From assembly GCF_001428805.1 (NCBI RefSeq), contig NZ_LMIS01000001.1, positions 2,612,452 to 2,676,451 of the forward strand: a stretch of 64,000 nucleotides of DNA. Direction: 5' to 3'. This document shows positions 25,209 through 34,008 of this stretch, piece by piece (positions within the stretch are counted from its first letter, which is position 1; each line of letters begins with the position of its first letter). The notes beneath the pieces were generated by a model. It was not told the origin of the DNA. It saw nothing but the letters and a program-made list of their open reading frames with translations, and searched no databases. This stretch comes from Aeromicrobium sp. Root236. Its GTDB lineage: Bacteria; Actinomycetota; Actinomycetes; Propionibacteriales; Nocardioidaceae. A program made the translations under genes and the position numbers.

Positions 25209-26743
25209 CGGTAGGCCGTGCCGCGTTCTTCCCTCGTCCACGTGACGTCGGCGGTGCCGGCTGCCGTCAGCTCGCGGTGCAGCACCTTGTGCGTCGCCGT
25301 GCGGGGAAGGTCGTCGACGAGGCGTACGTAGCGCGGCCGTGCCTTGGGTGACAGGTCCGCCTGCTCGTCGAGGAAGCGCTCGAAGTCATCCGCGCCGAGC
25401 TCGCCCCGGAGCACCAGCGCTGCAGCCACTTGGTCGCCGGACCGTTCGTCGGGCACGGCGTAGACGGCGGCCTGGTCGATCGCGGGGTGCCGCAGCAGGA
25501 TCCGCTCGATCGGCGCGCACGCGAGGTTCTCGCCGTCGACCCGGAGCCACGCGGCCGTACGCCCGGCGAACCAGACCCAGCCGTCGGCGTCCCGATACGC
25601 GAGATCGCCCGACCAGTACATGCCGCCGCGCATCCGCTCGGCGGTCGCCTCGTCGTCGTTGTAGTAGCCCGCGAACTGGCCGGCACCCGTCGTGTTGACG
25701 AGCTCTCCGACGCACTCGTCGAGGTTCAGCACCTTGCCGTCGGGGTCGAGCTCGGCGCGGGGGCACTCGATACCGGTCTCGGGATCGAGCACCGCGACAC
25801 CGTCGCCGGGCCAGCCCAGCGCACCGGCCGGAGTGCCCTCGATCCGGCTGACGATGACGGCGTTCTCGGTCGAGCCGAACCCGTCGACCACGACGCACCC
25901 GAACCGCTCGGCGAAGGCGCGGATGTCACGATCGCCGGCCTCGTTGCCGAACACGAGACGCAACGGGTTGTCAGCGTCATCCGGGCGCTCGGGCGTGGCC
26001 AGCACGTACGTCAGGGGCTTCCCGACGTATGACGCGTAGGTCGCGCCGAAGCGGCGCACGTCGGACAGGAACTCCGACGCCGAGAACTTCTCGCGCAGGG
26101 CCACGGCGGCACCCGTGACGAGCGCGGGCGCCCAGCCCGCCATGACGGCGTTGGAGTGGAACAGCGGCATCGCGACGTAGTGCACGTCGTCGGCGGTGAG
26201 CCCGAAGCGCTCGCTGAGGTACGCCCCGGGGTAGGTCACCTTCTCGTGCGTGATGCGGACCGCCTTGGGCCGGCCGCTGGTGCCCGACGTGAAGATCAGC
26301 ATGAAGAGCGAGCTGTCGGTCGGCGTCGCGTCAACGACCGTGCCGGTCCTTGAGCTTGTCGAAAGGTCGTCGGTGTCGAGCACCTGGATGCCCGGCAGAT
26401 CGAGCCCGTCCAGCAGGTGCCGCTGGGTCGCGTCGGTGAGCAGCACCTGCACGTCCGCCCGCTCGAGGTCGGCGACGATCGCCTCGCCGCGTCGCGTGCT
26501 GTTGATCCCCACGGCGACGTGCCCGCCAAGACCCGCAGCGGCCAGGCCGAGGAGCATCTCCGGGGTGTTGTCCATCAGCAGGCCGACGTGCGGCGGCCGC
26601 TCCGGGTCGAGCAGCCGCTCCAGCGCCGCAGCGCGCGCCGAGGCATCGGCGACGAGCTCCCGCCACGTCCACGTACGTTCGTGGGTCAGCAGCGCCGGGC
26701 TGTCCTGCTCGGCTCGCGACAGGAGGAGGTCGCGTATGGTCAC
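25205..26743 (-). CDS. fadD17: Acyl-CoA ligase FadD17-like
   Basis: A 512-residue adenylating enzyme from a GTG at 26743 that overlaps the fadE27 stop (GTGA). Motifs: FTSGTSGRPKAVRITH, GFGSTENAV, YWSGDLAYRDADGWVWFAGR and the catalytic Lys in RTATHKVLHREL. It is the third gene after fadE26-fadE27, as in M. tuberculosis fadE26-fadE27-fadD17. A short actinobacterial interspersed-repeat-like sequence (26343-26369) is read in frame near residues 125-133 as a DDLSTSSRTG loop, a likely tolerated insertion. Confidence 0.87.
   Translation of the reverse strand: MTIRDLLLSRAEQDSPALLTHERTWTWRELVADASARAAALERLLDPERPPHVGLLMDNTPEMLLGLAAAGLGGHVAVGINSTRRGEAIVADLERADVQVLLTDATQRHLLDGLDLPGIQVLDTDDLSTSSRTGTVVDATPTDSSLFMLIFTSGTSGRPKAVRITHEKVTYPGAYLSERFGLTADDVHYVAMPLFHSNAVMAGWAPALVTGAAVALREKFSASEFLSDVRRFGATYASYVGKPLTYVLATPERPDDADNPLRLVFGNEAGDRDIRAFAERFGCVVVDGFGSTENAVIVSRIEGTPAGALGWPGDGVAVLDPETGIECPRAELDPDGKVLNLDECVGELVNTTGAGQFAGYYNDDEATAERMRGGMYWSGDLAYRDADGWVWFAGRTAAWLRVDGENLACAPIERILLRHPAIDQAAVYAVPDERSGDQVAAALVLRGELGADDFERFLDEQADLSPKARPRYVRLVDDLPRTATHKVLHRELTAAGTADVTWTREERGTAYR
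26343..26369. repeat. Interspersed-repeat-like sequence inside fadD17
   Basis: The minus strand contains TTTCGACAAGCTCAAGGACC. This resembles a short TTCGACAAGCTCA-type repeat that I know as frequent between genes of many actinobacteria. Here it is inside the coding frame without interrupting it. Only one clear copy was seen in the window. Confidence 0.55.
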
Positions 26744-27822
26744 GCGGGTCCGGCGGCCAGGAGCCGGCCGAGGCGCAGCGCCTGCTCCGTCGCGCCGCCG
26801 TACTGCTGCTCCCAGCGCGTCGCTGCGGTGAAGTAGCGGTGCGCGACGCCGTCGAGGTCGACGCCCACGCCGCCGTGGACGTGCACCGTCGTGTGCGCGA
26901 TGCGGTGCCCGGCGTCGGCGGCCCAGAGCTTGGCCGTCGCGATGGCCTCCTCGGCGGGGAGTCCCTCGGCGAGCTGCCAGGCCGCCTGCCACAGCGTGAG
27001 GCCCTGGAAGCGGGTGTCGATGTAGCCGTCGGCGAGCCGCTGCGAGACCGCCTGGAACGTCGCGATCGGCCGGTCGAACTGCTGTCGCGTCTTGGCGTAC
27101 TCGGCGGTCAGAGCGACCGCACCCTCTGTCACGCCGAGCTGCACGGCGCACGAGGCGACGGTCAGCAGGTCGACCAGACGGGATGCTCCGTCGAGGCGCC
27201 GGTCGGCCGGCACGCGTACGTCGGTGAGCTCCACGAGGCCGACGACGTCTCCGTCGCTCAGGTGCTGGTCCTGCACGCTGAGGCCGGCGGTGCCGGCGTC
27301 GACGAGGAACACGGCGGTGCCATCAGGCGTCGACGCGCTCACCAGGAACGCGGTCGCGACGGTGGCCGCCGGGACGAGGTACTTGGTGCCGGTCAGGACG
27401 TACGCCGCACCGTCCGCGACCGCCGTGGTCGTCGGCGAGGTGGGGGCGTGGTCGTGCTCCTCGGTGATCGCGCAGCTCAGCACGTCGGCGGCGAAGCCGG
27501 TGCGCTGCTGCTCGGCGCTGCCGTGCTCGCTGAGGAACAGGCGGGCGGCGGCGTCCGTCGCGAGCGGCACCGGAGCCACCGTGCGGCCGACCTCGACGAG
27601 CACCCGGCACAGCTCGACGAAGCCGAGGCCCGCGCCGTCGTACGCCTCGGGGGTCGTCAGGCTGCGCAGGCCGGCGTCGCCGAGCGCACGCCACAGCACG
27701 GGGTCGAAGCGGTTGCCGGCGGCCTCGACCTCGGCCAGCCGCTCGGGCTTGGTGTGGTCGGCCAGGATCGTCGCCGCCAAGGTGGCGGCGTCGTCGGCCT
27801 CGGGGGAGAAGGTGAAGTCCAT
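26740..27822 (-). CDS. fadE27: Acyl-CoA dehydrogenase subunit FadE27 (ChsE5)
   Basis: A 360-residue acyl-CoA dehydrogenase-fold protein starting MDFTFSPEADDAATLAATIL. It has the FAD-binding domain pieces YVLTGTKYLVPAA and AYAKTRQQFDRPIATFQAVSQRLAD, and HVHGGVGVDLDGVAHRYF in the C-terminal helices. It is the beta-type partner of FadE26; the known ChsE4-ChsE5 heterotetramer dehydrogenates 3-oxocholest-4-en-26-oyl-CoA. The start lies 8 bases after fadE26; the end overlaps fadD17. Confidence 0.88.
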   Translation of the reverse strand: MDFTFSPEADDAATLAATILADHTKPERLAEVEAAGNRFDPVLWRALGDAGLRSLTTPEAYDGAGLGFVELCRVLVEVGRTVAPVPLATDAAARLFLSEHGSAEQQRTGFAADVLSCAITEEHDHAPTSPTTTAVADGAAYVLTGTKYLVPAATVATAFLVSASTPDGTAVFLVDAGTAGLSVQDQHLSDGDVVGLVELTDVRVPADRRLDGASRLVDLLTVASCAVQLGVTEGAVALTAEYAKTRQQFDRPIATFQAVSQRLADGYIDTRFQGLTLWQAAWQLAEGLPAEEAIATAKLWAADAGHRIAHTTVHVHGGVGVDLDGVAHRYFTAATRWEQQYGGATEQALRLGRLLAAGPA

Positions 27823-27830
27823 GTCGCTCC

Positions 27831-29015
27831 TCAGCGCTGCGCGGCCGGGAGGCCGAGTCCGACGTAGCCGATGATGTCGCGCTGGATCTCGTTGGTGCCG
27901 CCACCGAACGTCATGACGAGCGACGAGCGGAAGTAGCGCTCGAGCCGGCCGGCGAGCACGGCGCCGGGGGAGTCCGCGGCGATGCCGGCAGCGGGTCCGA
28001 CGACCTCCTTCAACGCGCGGTAGACCTCGATCGCGAGCTCCGAGCCGTAGACCTTGATCGCCGACGCATCGGCAGGCGAGAGCGTATCGATCTCGGTCGC
28101 GAGCTTCCAACCCATCAGCGTCAGCGCGTCGGTGCGTGCCTGCGCCCGGCCCAGCAGGATCTGCACCCACTCGTGGTCGATGACGCGTACGCCGTTGGCG
28201 TCCTTGGTCTGCTGCGCCCAGTCGGTGACGAGCTCGATCGAGTGCACGAGCGGCGCCGACGAGGTCAGGGCGACCCGCTCGCGGTTGAGCTGGTTGGTGA
28301 TCAGCGCCCAGCCGCCGCCGCGACCGCCGATGAGGTTGTCGGCCGGCACGCGTACGTCGTCGTAGTAGGTCGCGCTCGTGCCGACGCCCGCGATCGTGTG
28401 GACCGGCGTGTAGGAGAAGCCCTCGGCGTCGGCAGGCACGAGGATCATCGACAGGCCCTTGTGCCGCGGCAGATCGGGATCGGTGCGGCACGCCATCCAG
28501 ATCCAGTCGGCGTACTGGATCAGCGAGGTCCACATCTTCTGGCCGTTGATGACCCACTCGCCGGTCGCCTCGTCGAGCTCGGCCCGCGTACGTAGCGAGG
28601 CCAGGTCGGTGCCGGATCCGGGCTCGGAGTAGCCGATCGAGAAGTGCAGCTCGCCCTGGACGATCCGGGGCAGGAAGTACTCCTTCTGCTCCTGCGTGCC
28701 GTAGCGCATGATCGTCGGGCCGACCGTGTTGAGCGTCAGGTAGGGGATCGGCACGCCCGCGACCGCGGCGACGTTGGTGAAGATCAGCTCGTCGACCATG
28801 GAGCGGTTCTGCCCGCCCCACTCCTCGGGCCAGCCCATGCCGAGCCAGCCGTCGGCGCCGAGCTGGCGGATGACGTCCTTGTAGACCGTGACGTCGCCGA
28901 ACTCCCCGGAGGACGCGGCGAGGGCGGCCCTTCGCTCGGGGGTGACCAGCTCGGAGAAGTAGCCCTTCAGCTCGTCACGAAGGCGGAGCTGGTCGGCTGT
29001 CAGGGCGACGTACAT
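27831..29015 (-). CDS. fadE26: Acyl-CoA dehydrogenase subunit FadE26 (ChsE4)
   Basis: A 394-residue acyl-CoA dehydrogenase: FSIGYSEPGSGTDLASLRT (substrate/FAD loop), WVINGQKMWTSLIQYADWIW, and FGGGTNEIQRDIIGYVGLGLP at the C-terminus that holds FAD. The pair with fadE27 matches ChsE4-ChsE5, which starts the first side-chain beta-oxidation cycle. It is first in the fadE26-fadE27-fadD17 operon; ATG 29015 lies 10 bases from operator 29026, divergent to kshA. Confidence 0.9.
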   Translation of the reverse strand: MYVALTADQLRLRDELKGYFSELVTPERRAALAASSGEFGDVTVYKDVIRQLGADGWLGMGWPEEWGGQNRSMVDELIFTNVAAVAGVPIPYLTLNTVGPTIMRYGTQEQKEYFLPRIVQGELHFSIGYSEPGSGTDLASLRTRAELDEATGEWVINGQKMWTSLIQYADWIWMACRTDPDLPRHKGLSMILVPADAEGFSYTPVHTIAGVGTSATYYDDVRVPADNLIGGRGGGWALITNQLNRERVALTSSAPLVHSIELVTDWAQQTKDANGVRVIDHEWVQILLGRAQARTDALTLMGWKLATEIDTLSPADASAIKVYGSELAIEVYRALKEVVGPAAGIAADSPGAVLAGRLERYFRSSLVMTFGGGTNEIQRDIIGYVGLGLPAAQR

Positions 29016-29025
29016 GTGGTAAAAC

Positions 29026-29039
29026 TATAACGTGTTCTC
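29026..29039. promoter_or_regulatory. KstR-type operator 8 (divergent promoter)
   Basis: TATAACGTGTTCTC matches the consensus except for the last base. It lies between the fadE26 and kshA starts and is the only such site for both operons. Confidence 0.85.
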
Positions 29040-29078
29040 GTTTTGGTCCACTACGGCCCGTGATTTCGGAGGCAAATC

Positions 29079-30245
29079 GTGACTGAGACCCGCGTACTCG
29101 ACGCCGGCTCCGTGCCGCAGCGCTTCGCCCGTGGCTGGCACTGCCTCGGCCTCGAACGGGACTTCACCGACGGCAAGCCGCACTCCGTGCAGGCGTTCGG
29201 CGGCAAGCTCGTGGTGTGGAGCGACTCCCAAGGCGAGCTGCACGTCCTCGACGGCTACTGCCGGCACATGGGCGGCGACCTCACGCAGGGCACCGTCAAG
29301 GGCGACGAGATCGCCTGCCCGTTCCACGACTGGCGCTGGGGCGGCGACGGCAAGTGCAAGGCCATCCCCTACGCCAAGCGCGTACCCCTCCGTGCCCGGA
29401 CGCAGCGCTACGAGAGCGTTGTCCGCAACGGCATGCTGATGATCTGGCACGACCCGGAGGGCAGCGCCGCCGATCACGAGGCCCTGCCGCCGGTGCTCGA
29501 GGGCGTCGGCACCGACAAGTACACCGAGTGGACCTGGAACGTCATCGAGGTCGACAACGCGCACTGCCGCGAGATCATCGACAACGTCGTCGACATGGCG
29601 CACTTCTTCTACATCCACTTCGCGTTCCCCACGAACTTCCGCAACGTGTTCGAGGGCGACAAGGCGACGCAGTTCATGGAGTCGACCGGCCGGCCCGACA
29701 TGAAGGCCGAGGGCTACGGCGACGAGGACCTCGTGCTCAAGTCCGAGGCGACCTACTTCGGGCCGTCCTACATGATCAACTGGCTCGACACCGACTACAA
29801 GGGGTTCCTGACCAAGGTCATCCTGATCAACTGCCACATCCCGACGGGCCCCAACTCGTTCAACCTCCAGTACGGCCTCTGCGTCGAGAAGCCCGAGGGC
29901 GTCGACGAGGCCACCGCGAAGTACATCGGTGACAAGTACGCCGAGACGTTCGAGCAGGGGTTCCTGCAGGACGTCGCGATCTGGCAGAACAAGGCGCCGG
30001 TGCAGAACCCGCTGCTGTGCGAGGAGGACGGCCCGGTCTACCAGCTGCGCCGCTGGTACGAGCAGTTCTACGTCGACAAGGCCGACATCGAGCCCGAGAT
30101 GGTCGAGCGGTTCGAGTTCGAGGTCGACACCACCAAGGCCAACGAGAACTGGCGGGCCGAGGTCGCCGAGAACCTCGCACGCAAGGAGGCCGAGGATCGC
30201 GCCGCCGCGGAGAACGACAGCGCCGTCGAGACGGCTGACGCCTGA
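29079..30245 (+). CDS. kshA: 3-Ketosteroid 9-alpha-hydroxylase oxygenase subunit KshA
   Basis: A 388-residue Rieske oxygenase. The Rieske [2Fe-2S] ligands are Cys61-x-His63 and Cys80-x2-His83 (CRHMGG, CPFHDW). The mononuclear iron site is in DNVVDMAHFFYIHF with Asp172, His175 and His180. KshA hydroxylates C9 of androstadienedione or its CoA-bearing forms, leading to ring B opening with KstD. Start is GTG 29079 with GGAGG at 29068-29072. KstR-regulated from 29026. It is followed without a gap by a small gene and then kshB, so oxygenase and reductase are co-transcribed here. Confidence 0.95.
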   Translation: MTETRVLDAGSVPQRFARGWHCLGLERDFTDGKPHSVQAFGGKLVVWSDSQGELHVLDGYCRHMGGDLTQGTVKGDEIACPFHDWRWGGDGKCKAIPYAKRVPLRARTQRYESVVRNGMLMIWHDPEGSAADHEALPPVLEGVGTDKYTEWTWNVIEVDNAHCREIIDNVVDMAHFFYIHFAFPTNFRNVFEGDKATQFMESTGRPDMKAEGYGDEDLVLKSEATYFGPSYMINWLDTDYKGFLTKVILINCHIPTGPNSFNLQYGLCVEKPEGVDEATAKYIGDKYAETFEQGFLQDVAIWQNKAPVQNPLLCEEDGPVYQLRRWYEQFYVDKADIEPEMVERFEFEVDTTKANENWRAEVAENLARKEAEDRAAAENDSAVETADA

Positions 30246-30580
30246 TGGCGTACATCGTTCCCACGCTCCGGGAGACCCTGGAGGACCGGCAGCTCTACAC
30301 CCGCAGCAGCCTGTCGGAGGTGACCTGCCGGCAGTGCCAGGCGCGGGTCATGGTGCGCAAGAACAGCGAGCACCACACCTCCATCCAGTGGACCCGTGAA
30401 GCCGTCGAGACCTGCGCGGTCTTCTCCGACCTCGACCAGCGCGAGGACGGCCGACCGGTCCACACCGCGTGCCCGCAGCTCGTGGCGTCGATCGAGTACG
30501 CCGTGAGCGAGGGCATGGTCACGGTCGGCACCGGAGTCGACCCGGCCGGCTCCGACCGGGACCTCCAGGCCGATGACTGA
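30245..30580 (+). CDS. Small cysteine-containing protein between kshA and kshB
   Basis: A 111-residue protein that I do not recognise. Four cysteines, Cys28, Cys31 (CRQC), Cys57 and Cys76, plus His43/44 and His73 could form a metal site or Fe-S/zinc knuckle. The rest is a mixed alpha/beta sequence with an acidic tail. Its ATG overlaps the kshA stop by one base (TGATG) and its end overlaps kshB by 8 bases, so it is tightly coupled to the hydroxylase. An assembly factor or electron-transfer helper for KshAB is an inference from position. Confidence 0.75.
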   Translation: MAYIVPTLRETLEDRQLYTRSSLSEVTCRQCQARVMVRKNSEHHTSIQWTREAVETCAVFSDLDQREDGRPVHTACPQLVASIEYAVSEGMVTVGTGVDPAGSDRDLQADD

Positions 30581-31643
30581 CGACTCCTTCGAGCTGGAAG
30601 TGCTCGACGTCATCGAGGAGACCACCGAAGCCCGCTCGGTCGTCCTCGACCCCGGCGAGCACCGCGAGCACTTCGGCTACACGCCCGGACAGTTCCTCAC
30701 CGTCGCCGTGCCCAGCGACCGCACGGGCCTCGTCGCGCGCAGCTACTCCTTGTCGTCGACCCCGGCCGAGGACGGTCCGCTGACCATCACGGTCAAGCGC
30801 ACACCTGATGGGTACGCCTCGGGGTGGATCTGCTCCGAGCTGCGCCCGGGCGACCGGCTCCGGGTGCTCCCGCCGAGCGGCATCTTCACGCCCAAGAACC
30901 TCGACGCCGACCTGCTGCTGTTCGCCGGCGGCAGCGGCATCACCCCGGTCATCTCGATCATCCGTACGTGCCTGGCCCGCGGGTCCGGCCGCATCGTGCT
31001 GTTCTACGCCAACCGCGACGAGCGCTCCGTGATCTTCGGGTCAGCGCTCAAGGAGCTCGCCGCCGAGCACCCTGACCGCCTGCAGGTCGTTCACTGGCTC
31101 GAGTCCGTGCAGGGCCTGCCGTCGCAGGACCAGCTGCGGGCATTCGCCGCCCAGTACGTCGACCGCGACGCGTTCGTGTGCGGTCCGGCACCGTTCATGG
31201 CGGCGACCGTGGCCGCGCTCAAGGAGCTCGAGTTCCCCCGTGAGCGTCGGCACCAGGAGAAGTTCGTCTCGCTCGGCGGCAACCCGTTCGAGACCTCCGC
31301 CGAGCGCGAGCCCGGTGCTGACGACGCCGAGGACGAGGCGCCGGCTGCTGCGCCGTCGTCGATCGGACAGGTGCACCTGCAGGTCGACCTCGACGGCGTC
31401 GACTACGAGTTCGACGACTGGCGGCCCGGCACGACGTTGCTGGAGCACCTCGAGAGCAAGGGCATCAAGGCGCCCTACTCGTGCCGTGAGGGCGAGTGCT
31501 CCGCGTGCGCGATCCGGCTGCTGGAGGGCGAGGTCACGATGCGCGCCAACGACATCCTCGAGGACGAGGACCTGGCCGACGGCATCCGCCTCGGCTGCCA
31601 GAGCGAGCCGGCGTCCGAGAAGGTCCGGGTGACCTACTCGTGA
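30573..31643 (+). CDS. kshB: 3-Ketosteroid 9-alpha-hydroxylase reductase subunit KshB
   Basis: A 356-residue three-domain oxidoreductase: FAD-binding RSYSLSS near residue 56, NAD-binding FAGGSGITPV near 115, and a C-terminal plant-type [2Fe-2S] domain with CREGECSAC at about 304-312 and the fourth Cys in LGCQSEP near 342. An acidic/Ala linker (about 245-265) joins the domains. It passes electrons from NADH to KshA. It overlaps the upstream small gene by 8 bases and the downstream flavoprotein by GTGA. Confidence 0.94.
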   Translation: MTDDSFELEVLDVIEETTEARSVVLDPGEHREHFGYTPGQFLTVAVPSDRTGLVARSYSLSSTPAEDGPLTITVKRTPDGYASGWICSELRPGDRLRVLPPSGIFTPKNLDADLLLFAGGSGITPVISIIRTCLARGSGRIVLFYANRDERSVIFGSALKELAAEHPDRLQVVHWLESVQGLPSQDQLRAFAAQYVDRDAFVCGPAPFMAATVAALKELEFPRERRHQEKFVSLGGNPFETSAEREPGADDAEDEAPAAAPSSIGQVHLQVDLDGVDYEFDDWRPGTTLLEHLESKGIKAPYSCREGECSACAIRLLEGEVTMRANDILEDEDLADGIRLGCQSEPASEKVRVTYS

Positions 31644-33244
31644 CCGAGAAGCCGCAGAACACCGAGATCCCCGCAGCCCTGGCCGCCGGTGACGTCACGT
31701 CGTGGTCGGACGAGGTCGACGTGCTCGTCATCGGCGCGGGCATGGCAGGCACGGCTGCGGCGATCGAGGCGGCCACCGCCGGGGCGCGGGTCCTGGTCAT
31801 CGACCGCGGCGGCCCCCTCTCGTGCACCAGTGCCATGGCCGGCGGTCACTTCTACCTCGGCGGCGGCACCCCGGTGCAGCAGGTCTCGGGCTACGACGAC
31901 AGCCCCGAGGAGATGGCCAAGTACCTCCAGGCGGTCTCGCCCGACTGCGACCCCGAGAAGATCCGGCTCTACAGCGAGGACAGCGTCGAGCACTTCGGCT
32001 GGCTCGAGTCGCTGGGCTTCGAGTTCGAGCGCTCGTTCTACCCCGACAAGAGCGTCATGGCGCCAGGCACGCAGGGCGTCATGTTCACCGGCAACGAGAA
32101 GGTCTGGCCGTTCCACGACATCGCGAAGCCCGCACCGCGTGGCCACCAGCCCCCGGTCGTGGGCGACTCGGGTGGCGGCGCGCTGGTGCTCGACCTCGCG
32201 CTCAAGAAGCTCGACGAGCTCGGTGTCGAGGTCCGCTTCGAGACCGGGGCGACGGCGCTGGTCACGGAAGGTGATCGTGTCGTCGGGGTGACCTGGAAGC
32301 GATTCACCGAGACCGGTGCCATCAGCGCCGGCGCGGTGGTCATCGCCGCGGGCGGCTTCGTCATGAACCCCGACATGGTGCACGCGTTCGCGCCGCCGCT
32401 CGAAGCGCTGCTCGCCCGTGGCATGGCGCTCGGCAACACGTACGACGACGGCCTCGGCATCCGGCTCGGCGAGTCGGTCGGCGGCGCGACTGAGCACATG
32501 GACGGCGCCTTCCTGACCGCGCCGTTCTATCCACCCGGTCACCTCGTCTCCGGGATCTGCGTCAACAACCGGGGCGAGCGCTTCGTCGCCGAGGACTCCT
32601 ACCACTCACGGACCTCGGCGTTCGTCTTCGACCAGCCCGAGCAGAAGGCGTGGCTGATCCTCGACTCCGAGCAGATGGCCGAGCCGGCGTACGGGCTGCA
32701 GCCGCTGGTCGACGGCTGGGAGACCGTCGCCGAGATGGAGGTGGGCCTCGGCGTGCCGGAGGGCTCGCTGGCCCGCACGCTCGACGACTACAACACGGCG
32801 GCGCGCGACGGCAAGGACCCGGCGTTCCACAAGGCGGCGGAGTACGTCGTGCCGCTCGACCAGCCGCCCTACGGCGCGTACGACCTGACGCCGGGGCAGG
32901 CGTTCTACTCCGGCTTCACGTGCGGCGGGCTGCGTGTCGACCACGACGGACAGGTGCTGCGCGACGACCGCAGCGTCGTCTCCGGCCTCTACGCCGCAGG
33001 CGCCTGCGCCTCCAACATCGCGGTCGACGGCAAGGGCTACGCGTCCGGGACCCAGCTCGGCGAGGCCTCGTTCTTCGGTCGCCGGGCCGGGCGTCACGCG
33101 GCGAGCAGAACCGCCAAAGACGTAACGCAGGTCACATCAGGTCGTTACTCTTCTGAAGTCGCCACGGCACCATCGACAGGCGTTCTCCCCAGCGGGTCCC
33201 GTCACCCCGGAGCCGACGGACCACAGGAGGAGCCATGGGTCTGA
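31640..33244 (+). CDS. FAD-dependent 3-ketosteroid dehydrogenase-like flavoprotein
   Basis: A 534-residue FAD_binding_2 family protein from a GTG overlapping the kshB stop. The dinucleotide loop VLVIGAGMAGTAAAIEAA is at about 31-48 and the FAD-binding end is YASGTQLGEASFFGRRAGRHAA. The family includes KstD (delta-1) and Kst4D/TesI-type (delta-4) steroid dehydrogenases. The C-terminal signature differs from KstD's GPGGTIGPAMTFG, so a delta-4-type or other activity is more likely. About 45 extra C-terminal residues (GRYSSEVATAP...) look unlike the family and overlap the yrbE4A start by 10 bases. Confidence 0.83.
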   Translation: MTEKPQNTEIPAALAAGDVTSWSDEVDVLVIGAGMAGTAAAIEAATAGARVLVIDRGGPLSCTSAMAGGHFYLGGGTPVQQVSGYDDSPEEMAKYLQAVSPDCDPEKIRLYSEDSVEHFGWLESLGFEFERSFYPDKSVMAPGTQGVMFTGNEKVWPFHDIAKPAPRGHQPPVVGDSGGGALVLDLALKKLDELGVEVRFETGATALVTEGDRVVGVTWKRFTETGAISAGAVVIAAGGFVMNPDMVHAFAPPLEALLARGMALGNTYDDGLGIRLGESVGGATEHMDGAFLTAPFYPPGHLVSGICVNNRGERFVAEDSYHSRTSAFVFDQPEQKAWLILDSEQMAEPAYGLQPLVDGWETVAEMEVGLGVPEGSLARTLDDYNTAARDGKDPAFHKAAEYVVPLDQPPYGAYDLTPGQAFYSGFTCGGLRVDHDGQVLRDDRSVVSGLYAAGACASNIAVDGKGYASGTQLGEASFFGRRAGRHAASRTAKDVTQVTSGRYSSEVATAPSTGVLPSGSRHPGADGPQEEPWV

Positions 33245-34008
33245 GCGTCGCATCCGTGGTCCGTGGACCCGGACACATCGCCGCGATGGCGTGGGACGTC
33301 CTCAAGCTGACGTTCACCACGCGCTTCCAGTTCCGCGAGTACGTCGAGCAGGCCTGGTTCGTCGCGAGCGTGACGCTGATGCCGACGATCCTCGTCTCGA
33401 TCCCGTTCGGCGCGGTCATCGCGCTCCAGGTCGGCAACCTCACCGGACAGCTCGGCGCCCAGTCGTTCGCCGGTGCCACCGCGGTACTCGCGACGGTGCG
33501 TGAGGCGGCACCGATCGCCGCCGCGCTGATCATCGCGGGCGCGGCCGGCTCGGCGATCTGCTCCGACCTCGGCGCGCGCAAGATGCGCGAGGAGATCGAC
33601 GCCATGGAGACCCTCGGCATCGACCCCATCGCCCGGCTCGTCGTGCCGCGCGCCCTCGCGACCGTCACCGTGGCGGTGCTCATGAACGGCATCGTCATCA
33701 CCGCGGGCATCGCGGGTGGCTACTACTTCACCGTCATCGTGCAGGGCGGCTCCGCCGGCGCGTTCCTCGCCTCGTTCACGGCCCTGGCCACGCTGCCGGA
33801 CATCTACGTCTCGATGATCAAGGCGGCGATGTTCGGCTTCCTCGCGGCGATCGTCGGGTCCTACAAGGGCCTCAGTGCCGGAGGCGGTCCCGCCGGTGTC
33901 GGCCGGGCCGTCAACGAGTCGGTGATCCTCTCGTTCATGCTGCTGTTCCTGCTGAACTCGATCATCACGGCGCTCTACTTCCAGTTCGTCCCCCAGGCAG
34001 GCCTCTGA
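33235..34008 (+). CDS. yrbE4A: Mce4 ABC transporter permease YrbE4A
   Basis: A 257-residue MlaE-family integral membrane protein with about five to six hydrophobic segments. The typical permease loop EEIDAMETLGIDPIARLVVPRALA lies near residues 120-145, and the C-terminal GPAGVGRAVNESV matches YrbE proteins. It forms the inner-membrane core of the Mce4 sterol importer with YrbE4B and a separately encoded MceG-type ATPase (not in window). The ribosome site AGGAGGAG is strong. No KstR site was found directly upstream; transcription may come from kshA or from within the preceding gene's tail. Confidence 0.93.
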   Translation: MGLSVASVVRGPGHIAAMAWDVLKLTFTTRFQFREYVEQAWFVASVTLMPTILVSIPFGAVIALQVGNLTGQLGAQSFAGATAVLATVREAAPIAAALIIAGAAGSAICSDLGARKMREEIDAMETLGIDPIARLVVPRALATVTVAVLMNGIVITAGIAGGYYFTVIVQGGSAGAFLASFTALATLPDIYVSMIKAAMFGFLAAIVGSYKGLSAGGGPAGVGRAVNESVILSFMLLFLLNSIITALYFQFVPQAGL

